Assembly: GCA_022567775.1 (NCBI GenBank)
Contig: JADFGH010000114.1
Coordinates: 1-7,005 of the forward strand
DNA length: 7,005 bases
Direction: 5' to 3'
From: Pseudomonadota bacterium
Lineage (GTDB): Bacteria; Pseudomonadota; Gammaproteobacteria; Steroidobacterales; Woeseiaceae
Below the pieces are notes generated by a model, which worked only from the letters and a program-made list of their open reading frames with translations, ran no database searches and was not told the origin of the DNA. Positions 1 through 4,825 of this stretch are shown here, in pieces (the first letter of the stretch is position 1; every line of letters begins with the position of its first letter). The translations under genes were made by a program, and so were the position numbers.

Positions 1-65
1 GACGGTAATGGTCGGGCCCCGCGACAACATGCGAACATTTTTGCCGGGCACAGCGGCAATAACCT
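1..65 (-). pseudogene. Truncated duplicate of the 3' end of the MBL-fold hydrolase gene
   Basis: Positions 1-65 match 172-236 with three substitutions (11 vs 182, 15 vs 186, 44 vs 215), a direct repeat with an offset of 171 bp. The later copy is the last 21 sense codons of the intact hydrolase gene. Read on the minus strand, this copy gives VIAAVPGKNVRMLSRGPTITV. All three differences change the amino acid (D241G, T251P and I252T in the numbering of the intact protein), as expected for unselected sequence, although three changes are few. Homology stops at 65/66, exactly where REP-like sequence begins, and no start codon or gene body precedes it. The fragment runs off the left edge, so its own stop and any further copies are not visible. 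Most likely it is the remnant of a small tandem duplication; I infer no function. Confidence 0.75.
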
Positions 66-95
66 CCCACAGTGCCAATAGAAAGATTGTGGGAG
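64..95. repeat. 8-bp inverted repeat at the duplication junction
   Basis: CTCCCACA (64-71) is the exact reverse complement of TGTGGGAG (88-95), separated by 16 nt. TGTGGGAG is also the leading edge of the REP-like element that follows, so 64-71 may be the remnant of a second element in opposite orientation. The left arm starts on the last two bases that match the hydrolase 3' end, so the breakpoint of the duplication lies in this repeat. Confidence 0.6.
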
Positions 96-166
96 CGGCT
101 TTTTGTACATGGATGTACTTATGTCGCGGAGCACATGGATGTGCGTGAGCGACGAGCCGCGATTCC
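88..166. repeat. REP-like palindromic element with cloverleaf potential
   Basis: An outer stem GCGGCT (95-100) / AGCCGC (155-160) encloses two inner hairpins. The first is GTACAT (105-110) / ATGTAC (113-118). The second is GTCGC (123-127) / GCGAC (149-153), enclosing GCACAT (131-136) / ATGTGC (139-144). Both inner palindromes share the core ACATGGATGT. The flanks (TGTGGGAGC before, GCGATTCC after) match the general layout of gammaproteobacterial REP sequences; that assignment is from family knowledge, not from a search. It sits directly after the stop codon of the hydrolase gene, where such elements often act as transcript ends or mRNA stabilisers. It contains no stop codon in the hydrolase frame. 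Confidence 0.6.
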
Positions 167-168
167 TT

Positions 169-936
169 TCAGACGGTAATGATCGTGCCCCGCGACAACA
201 TGCGAACATTTTTGTCGGGCACAGCGGCAATAACCTGCGCGAGAATTATTTCCTCCTGGCCCGGTTTCATGCCGGTTAGCCAGATATCAGGGTTGTGATT
301 CAGCAACTCGAGATCCCTGCACATTGTGCTCGGACAGTAGTGGCCCGCCGTCGTCGCAAGCTCTTCGTGTTCGTCAGAAAACGAAACCTCGATCACGAGC
401 ACTTTGAGATCGTCGCAGGCGTTAAGAACCGGCCACAAAGTCTCGTTGGTCCTGGTATCGCCGCTCACCGCGAATACGCCGCCGGAATTTCGCACCGTAT
501 ATCCCAGCGACGGCACACTGTGTAAGACATCCACCGCGTGAAAGTCACGTTGGCCGATGGACACCGTGTCGCCCGGATTACAGACGACATAACGCAGCAT
601 TGGATTATCCGGATCCGGTATCCTGGCAAAGTCGGGCCAGATCACATCGTTAAACAGATGTGCCTTCAATGCATCCAGCGTTTCCTGCCGCGCATATACG
701 GAAACCGGGACTTCAAAGTCCTCTTCGAAATTTGCGTCGATCAGCATCGGTAACCCGGCAATATGGTCGAGGTGAGCGTGGGTCAGGAACACGTGCCGAA
801 TCGAATGCAGATCCTCGAGTGCAAGGTCGCCGACGCCGGTACCGGCATCAAGCAGGACATCGTTGTCGATGAGCATTGCGGAGGTACGGGATCCGGCACC
901 GATGCCACCGCTGCAGCCCAATATTCGTATACGCAT
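169..936 (-). CDS. MBL-fold metallo-hydrolase, class II cyclic-nucleotide phosphodiesterase type
   Basis: A 255-residue cytoplasmic protein of the metallo-beta-lactamase fold with no signal peptide or membrane segment. The metal motif is THAHLDH (H53, H55, D57, H58), followed by IAGLP, which resembles the class II cAMP phosphodiesterase signature. Further likely ligands are H139 (LHSVPSLG) and D160 (SGDT); H199 lies in GHYCP, where relatives have a similar HLCP motif. The expected reaction is hydrolysis of 3',5'-cyclic nucleotides or a related phosphodiester using two metal ions. Near the C-terminus the protein reads LTGMKPGQEE, where relatives as I remember them read THLKPGE; G222 thus replaces a probable metal-binding His and may affect activity. 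The ATG at 936 is preceded by GAGG (947-950 on the minus strand) at 10 nt. The gene is divergent from ypjD and its 3' end is duplicated at 1-65. A tRNase Z-like or other MBL phosphodiesterase role cannot be excluded. Confidence 0.8.
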   Translation of the reverse strand: MRIRILGCSGGIGAGSRTSAMLIDNDVLLDAGTGVGDLALEDLHSIRHVFLTHAHLDHIAGLPMLIDANFEEDFEVPVSVYARQETLDALKAHLFNDVIWPDFARIPDPDNPMLRYVVCNPGDTVSIGQRDFHAVDVLHSVPSLGYTVRNSGGVFAVSGDTRTNETLWPVLNACDDLKVLVIEVSFSDEHEELATTAGHYCPSTMCRDLELLNHNPDIWLTGMKPGQEEIILAQVIAAVPDKNVRMLSRGTIITV

Positions 937-1041
937 ACCGTTGTAGCCTCAAGGCACCAGGCTGGAACCAGGGTTCTAATGCACAGCACCATATGGGATG
1001 ATTGTTCCCGCAAAAACTAGGGTATCGGCGGTCGGGATTCT
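937..1041. other. Divergent intergenic region (hydrolase / ypjD)
   Basis: These 105 nt must hold the start signals of two divergent genes. I see a GAGG ribosome-binding site for the hydrolase (946-950 as CCTC plus strand context) but no convincing -35/-10 pair for either direction, no palindromic operator and no RNA gene. Confidence 0.4.
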
Positions 1042-1848
1042 GTGTTTCAAATCACAATTCTTTTTTTCTACATAATTGCTGGTGTCTCCTTCGCCCTGAG
1101 CCGCCTGCCCAGGTTCGCCTCACGTTCCACGATACTCCTCAGCCTGGCGTTCCTGACCGGCGTTGCCGGACTTGCCTGGCACGGCCAGACGCTCTGGAAC
1201 CTGACCCTGGTGCACGACGGACTGTCATTGACGATCGGCAATACGGCGTCGCTTATAGGGCTGCAGCTCGCGCTTGTCGCATTGCTCGGAGGGCTTCAGC
1301 CGACTTTTCGCGGTCTCGCCGGAGGGCTCCTCGTGCTGGCTGCAGGGGCTGCGAGCCTTACCGGCTCGCCTTCACCCGCAACGGAGGCGGCGATCCTGAG
1401 CTGGCAGGTTCAGGCGCACGTCCTGATTTCGCTATTCGCCTACGGCCTGTTGACGGTCGGGGCCATCGTTGCCCTGTTTGCCCTGCTGCAGGAAAAGCGC
1501 TTGCAGGCCGGGCAGCTATCGTCGATCAACCAGCTTTTCTCGCCGTTGGAAACCACGGAGAAAATGCTGTTCGGTATAACGACGGCAGGTTTCCTGCTGC
1601 TGCTGCTTGCGGTGTCGTCCGGGTTTGCCCTGTTCGAGAACCTTTTCGCTCAGCACCTTGTACACAAAACGGCGTTATCGCTGTTGGCACTGGCTCTCTT
1701 CGGCATTTTGCTTGCCGGCCGCCAATTCGCCGGCTGGCGCGGCAAGCGCGCCGTCTATTTGTATCTCTGGGGATTCGCCGCCCTCTGCCTGGCCTACTTC
1801 GGCAGCCGCTACATTCTCGAGGTCATCCTGGGCCGTAGTTGGCATTAA
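1042..1848 (+). CDS. ypjD: YpjD inner-membrane protein, CcsA/HemX-type cytochrome c assembly family
   Basis: A 268-residue integral membrane protein with about eight predicted helices (roughly 1-19, 29-46, 66-86, 90-108, 124-149, 175-198, 206-226 and 238-262). It belongs to the CcsA/HemX family, whose members handle heme for cytochrome c assembly or glutamyl-tRNA reductase control; the exact role of YpjD is not settled. Recognisable stretches are QAHVLISLFAYG (H126, a candidate heme-binding His), LETTEKMLFGIT, HKTALS, GWRGKRAVY and LAYFGSRYI, which match my memory of E. coli YpjD in order and spacing. Length is close to the E. coli protein (about 263). GTG at 1042 is the first start after an in-frame TAG at 1018; it has no strong Shine-Dalgarno sequence. 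It lies 70 nt upstream of corB in the same direction, as in E. coli, but ffh, which adjoins ypjD there, is absent on this side. Confidence 0.9.
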   Translation: MFQITILFFYIIAGVSFALSRLPRFASRSTILLSLAFLTGVAGLAWHGQTLWNLTLVHDGLSLTIGNTASLIGLQLALVALLGGLQPTFRGLAGGLLVLAAGAASLTGSPSPATEAAILSWQVQAHVLISLFAYGLLTVGAIVALFALLQEKRLQAGQLSSINQLFSPLETTEKMLFGITTAGFLLLLLAVSSGFALFENLFAQHLVHKTALSLLALALFGILLAGRQFAGWRGKRAVYLYLWGFAALCLAYFGSRYILEVILGRSWH

Positions 1849-1918
1849 GATCCTTGACAGATCCCGCAGGTCCTGATGAACTCAGGGACGTCCATTCCAT
1901 TAAGGAGGTGCCCATCCT
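1849..1918 (+). promoter_or_regulatory. corB leader with hairpin and perfect Shine-Dalgarno
   Basis: The 70 nt between ypjD and corB contain a hairpin, GTCCTGA (1870-1876) / TCAGGGAC (1882-1889), with one bulged G and a 5-nt loop. There is no following T-run, so it is not a classical terminator. AAGGAGGT (1902-1909) is a perfect Shine-Dalgarno 10 nt before the TTG start. The sequence AAGGA (1902-1906) can pair with TCCTT (1915-1919), which includes the first base of the start codon. A perfect -35-like TTGACA lies at 1854-1859 but has no good -10 at 16-18 nt. The ribosome-binding site is certain; any control by the folds is inference. Confidence 0.5.
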
Positions 1919-3196
1919 TTGGGCGATGACATACCGCTAGCGGCCTTTATCGGCTTGCTTGTTGTCCTTCTTCTCCTTTCCGCGTTCTTTTCCGGCTCGG
2001 AAACCGCCTTGATGAGCCTGAATCGGTACAAGCTGCGGCACAAGGTGCGTGCCGGTCACCGTGGCGCAAAACTCGCGGACAAGCTGTTGCAGCGGCCCGA
2101 TCGGCTGCTCGGCCTGATCCTGCTCGGCAATAACGCCGTCAATATTTCAGCTTCGGCCCTCGTCGGCGTCGTCTCAGTCCGACTCGGCGGCGAACTGGGA
2201 TTTGCGATCGGGACTGCGGGCCTGACCCTGGTGATTCTGATTTTCGCCGAAACCGCACCGAAAACCCTGGCCGCATTGCATCCGGAACGCGTGGCATTCC
2301 CCGCAGCCTACATTTACGTCCCGTTACTCAAGCTCCTGTATCCGCTCGTGTGGATGACCAACCTCATGGCCAACGGCGTCCTGTTTCTGTTGGGCCTGCG
2401 CAAGGGCGACGCCGAGGGCAACGCGTTAAGTCGCGAAGAGCTTCGTACCGTTGTCAATGAAGCCGGTGCTCACATCTCACAGAAATACCGTCAAATGCTG
2501 ACCAACATTCTCGATCTCGAGAAAGTCACTGTCGACGACGTCATGGTGCCGCACAATGAAATTGTCGGCATCGATCTTGATGACGATATCGAGGATATCG
2601 CCAGGCTGATTCAACATTGCGAGCACACTCGCTTGCCGGTGTACCGCGACAACATCGACAAGGTCATAGGATTGCTGCATCTCCGCCGTTTGGCGAACCT
2701 CACAAGTCGCTCGGGATTCGCCAAAGATGACCTGGAGGGATTACTGGTCGAGCCCTATTTTGTTCCTGAAGGCACCCCGCTCAGCACGCAACTCGTGCAG
2801 TTCCAGAAGCGCAGGCAAAGGATTGCCCTGATCGTTGACGAGTACGGAGACATTCAGGGTATCGTGACACTCGAAGACATTCTGGAAGAAATCGTCGGTG
2901 AATTTACTACCGATCCGGCAGCCGACGATGAAGATATCATCAGGGAAAGTGAAGGGACATTCCTCGTTAACGGCACCGCAAACATTCGCGAGATGAACCG
3001 CGTGATGAACTGGCATTTACCAACGGACGGCGCCAAGACATTGAATGGTTTAATACTCGAATACCTGGAAACGATTCCGGAACCCGGGACCGGACTGGAA
3101 GTCGAGGGCTATCCGATCGAGATCGTCGAGGCACGGGAAAATCGCGTGCAACTGGCCCGGATTTATCTCAACGACACTGCGGAAACCACCGGTTGA
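1919..3196 (+). CDS. corB: CorB/CNNM-type magnesium transport protein (HlyC/CorC family)
   Basis: A 425-residue inner-membrane protein, about the length of E. coli CorB (YfjD). Residues 1-160 form the DUF21/CNNM membrane domain with helices near 7-25, 62-85, 93-115 and 128-158. Within it, FSGSET (24-29), GNN (70-72) and AETAPK (110-115) carry the polar residues that bind Mg2+ in CNNM/CorC structures. A CBS-domain pair spans about 205-330 (DVMVPHNEIVGI; LPVYRDNIDKVIGLLHL; IALIVDEYGDIQGIVTLEDILEEIVGE), the likely nucleotide-binding regulatory part. The C-terminal CorC/HlyC domain covers about 340-420. The family is linked to Mg2+ (and Co2+) efflux or exchange. The start is TTG at 1919, the first start after an in-frame TAA at 1901-1903, and is supported by the perfect upstream Shine-Dalgarno. 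It follows ypjD and converges on radA. CorC itself belongs to the same family, but it lacks this full membrane domain in enterobacteria. Confidence 0.92.
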   Translation: MGDDIPLAAFIGLLVVLLLLSAFFSGSETALMSLNRYKLRHKVRAGHRGAKLADKLLQRPDRLLGLILLGNNAVNISASALVGVVSVRLGGELGFAIGTAGLTLVILIFAETAPKTLAALHPERVAFPAAYIYVPLLKLLYPLVWMTNLMANGVLFLLGLRKGDAEGNALSREELRTVVNEAGAHISQKYRQMLTNILDLEKVTVDDVMVPHNEIVGIDLDDDIEDIARLIQHCEHTRLPVYRDNIDKVIGLLHLRRLANLTSRSGFAKDDLEGLLVEPYFVPEGTPLSTQLVQFQKRRQRIALIVDEYGDIQGIVTLEDILEEIVGEFTTDPAADDEDIIRESEGTFLVNGTANIREMNRVMNWHLPTDGAKTLNGLILEYLETIPEPGTGLEVEGYPIEIVEARENRVQLARIYLNDTAETTG

Positions 3197-3204
3197 CGGT
3201 GCTT

Positions 3205-3277
3205 ATCGCCCGCTGGGGCGAGCTCCTGCGTCAAGAATTATAGAATCGTCTCGCAGGAGTCCGCCCCAGCGGGCGAT
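3205..3277. terminator. Bidirectional hairpin between corB and radA, made of two inverted REP-like units
   Basis: The arms 3205-3230 and 3252-3277 are 26 nt each and pair except for two adjacent positions (3221-3222 with 3260-3261); the loop is 21 nt. The right arm ends on the base before the radA stop codon and the left arm begins 8 nt after the corB stop. Neither side has a strong T-run (GATTTAATT on the plus side), so this is a strong stem but not a textbook intrinsic terminator. Each arm is itself a small palindrome (CGCCC-CAGC-GGGCG), and each reads CGCAGGAG...GGGCGAT, like the element at 88-166. It is therefore better seen as an inverted REP pair (BIME-like) acting as a shared transcript end. 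Confidence 0.75.
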
Positions 3278-4621
3278 TTAATTAAACGCCTCGGCTAACG
3301 CTTCAGCAAGTTTCCGCACACCGATAATTTCCATACCGCTAATTTTCTTTCGCGGCACGTTTGCGGCCGGCACGATTGCATGCGTGAATCCCTGCTTGGC
3401 CGCCTCTAGGATTCTCTCGGTCCCGAATTTGACCGGCCGCACCTCGCCGGCAAGCCCCAATTCACCGAAGCTCAATAGTTTCTGCCGGCAGGGCCGGTCG
3501 CGAAAACTGGAAACGATGGCGAGCACCACCGGTAAATCGGCTGCCGTCTCGCCGATGCGCAGTCCGCCGACGACATTGACGAAAATGTCTTCGCCCGAAA
3601 GCGTGATGCCACCATGCCGCTGCAATACTGCGACCAGCAACGCAAGCCTGTTCTGGTCAATGCCCTGCGCCAGGCGCCTCGGGTAATTGCTGTTGGCATC
3701 GGCAACCAACGCCTGAATTTCGGCGAGCAACGGCCGGCTGCCTTCCCACGCAACTGAAACAATACTGCCCGATGCCGTCTCGTCGCCTCTCGACAGAAAG
3801 ATGGCCGACGGATTCTTCACTTCTCGAAATCCGGCTTCGGTCATCGCGAAAACACCCATTTCGCTGCTGGCGCCGAAGCGGTTTTTCACAGCGCGAACGA
3901 TTGTGTAACGACTCGCCGGATCGGACTCGAAATACAAGACAGTATCCACCATGTGCTCGACCACGCGTGGTCCGGCAATTGCGCCTTCCTTGGTCACATG
4001 GCCAATCAGGAATACTGCGACTTCCTTCTGCTTGGCAAACTGGACGATGCGTGCGACGCATTCCCGGAGTTGGGCGACGGAGCCGGGTGCCGAGGGCAGA
4101 TCAGACGTCGACAATGTCTGGATGGAATCGATCACCAGTACCCGGGTCTGTCCCGCCGCAGCCTGCTCGAGAATGTTGTCGAGTGAAGTATCCGCCAGCA
4201 GTTTCAGTGCCGGATTGTCGAGCCCGAGCCGCTGCGACCGCTGTGCGATTTGCCGCAATGACTCCTCGCCGGTTGCATAACAGGTCTGCAGATCGGCAGG
4301 CAGCTGTGCCGCCACCTGTTGCAACAGAGTGGACTTGCCGACCCCCGGGTCGCCACCGAGCAATACCACGGAGCCGGGTACCAAGCCGCCACCGAGCACC
4401 CGGTCGAACTCATCGAAGCCGGTTGCATAGCGAACGCTTAAGTCCTCAGTCAGAGCTCCGAGGGACAGGGGCTCCGGGCCCGCAGGCCGCGCCACTGCCC
4501 CGCTGGCGAGTGTTGTCTGGCCCAGGGTATTCCAGGCACCGCAATCCGGGCACTGGCCCTGCCATTTCACGCTGTGGGCGCCGCATTCCTTGCAGACGTA
4601 CGCTGTTTTTGTCCGCGGCAC
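3278..4621 (-). CDS. radA: DNA repair protein RadA (Sms)
   Basis: RadA is a RecA-related, DnaB-like ATPase that promotes branch migration of recombination intermediates. With the GTG start chosen here it has 447 residues. Order of features: a four-Cys zinc finger (CKEC, CPDC; C10, C13, C24, C27), Walker A GGDPGVGKST (89-98), Walker B VLVIDS (161-166, D165), the RadA-specific KNRFG motif (246-250), and a C-terminal Lon-like domain from about 280 (GGLRIGETAADLP), which is not expected to be proteolytic. An ATG 21 nt upstream (4642) is also in frame but lacks a Shine-Dalgarno. The GTG at 4621 has GGGAGG at 7 nt and gives an N-terminus of the usual short length before the zinc finger, so I prefer it. 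The gene stands alone, convergent with corB, without the serB neighbour seen in E. coli. All key motifs are intact. Confidence 0.95.
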   Translation of the reverse strand: MPRTKTAYVCKECGAHSVKWQGQCPDCGAWNTLGQTTLASGAVARPAGPEPLSLGALTEDLSVRYATGFDEFDRVLGGGLVPGSVVLLGGDPGVGKSTLLQQVAAQLPADLQTCYATGEESLRQIAQRSQRLGLDNPALKLLADTSLDNILEQAAAGQTRVLVIDSIQTLSTSDLPSAPGSVAQLRECVARIVQFAKQKEVAVFLIGHVTKEGAIAGPRVVEHMVDTVLYFESDPASRYTIVRAVKNRFGASSEMGVFAMTEAGFREVKNPSAIFLSRGDETASGSIVSVAWEGSRPLLAEIQALVADANSNYPRRLAQGIDQNRLALLVAVLQRHGGITLSGEDIFVNVVGGLRIGETAADLPVVLAIVSSFRDRPCRQKLLSFGELGLAGEVRPVKFGTERILEAAKQGFTHAIVPAANVPRKKISGMEIIGVRKLAEALAEAFN

Positions 4622-4634
4622 CCGCAAACCTCCC
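4622..4634 (-). promoter_or_regulatory. radA ribosome-binding site that decides the start
   Basis: On the minus strand GGGAGG (4634 to 4629) lies 7 nt before GTG 4621. The upstream ATG at 4642 is preceded by AT-rich sequence (GGTAAATAAATTTGG) without any Shine-Dalgarno. This favours the GTG and shortens the protein by seven residues. Confidence 0.7.
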
Positions 4635-4773
4635 GATTGCATCCAAATTTATTTACCGGTCGGTCAATTCAAGACAGAAGCGGCGAATTTCCGACTGATC
4701 CGGTAACAGAATTCCAATCATAGCATCGCCGTCAAGGCCTTCACGGCACCAAAACTGCAAACCGTATCTCACT

Positions 4774-4798
4774 AATAGCGCTTGCTATTTTCTATACT
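4774..4798 (+). promoter_or_regulatory. Candidate promoter of the kinase operon with an overlapping palindrome
   Basis: TATACT (4793-4798) is a good -10 hexamer about 28 nt before the kinase start codon. No convincing -35 lies 16-18 nt upstream. The spacer holds a perfect inverted repeat, AATAGC (4774-4779) / GCTATT (4784-4789), with a 4-nt centre. This is where an activator or repressor dimer would overlap the -35 region. The poor -35 would suit an activator-dependent promoter. All of this is inference from motif position. The rest of the 204-nt gap between radA and the kinase (4622-4825) shows no other gene or RNA. Confidence 0.4.
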
Positions 4799-4825
4799 TC
4801 CCACGTTATGTAGAGAGCCCCGACT

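Noticed and set aside
105..144. Two ACATGGATGT repeats as a minimal CRISPR or iteron array
   Set aside because: Only two short palindromic copies nested inside a larger stem, with no unique equal-length spacers and no cas or replication gene; a folded REP variant explains them.
1594..1608. CTG triplet run in ypjD
   Set aside because: It encodes a Leu run in a membrane helix (residues 185-189), expected for the protein.
1002..1838. Long plus-strand reading frame of 278 codons overlapping ypjD
   Set aside because: It is Arg/Pro/Ala-rich without family motifs and lies wholly over ypjD, which matches a known family across its full length; a GC-driven shadow frame.
1854..1859. Perfect TTGACA as a promoter -35 for corB
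   Set aside because: No acceptable -10 lies 15-18 nt downstream (GATGAA/ATGAAC), and corB can be read through from ypjD; kept only as a note in the leader entry.
3772..4698. Plus-strand reading frame of 308 codons opposite radA
   Set aside because: Arg/Ser/Pro-rich composition with no motif, antisense to an intact RadA; a shadow frame.
4730..4735. Minus-strand TTGACG as a -35 box for radA
   Set aside because: The only -10-like hexamer nearby (TATGAT) is 7 nt away, and none stands at 16-18 nt.
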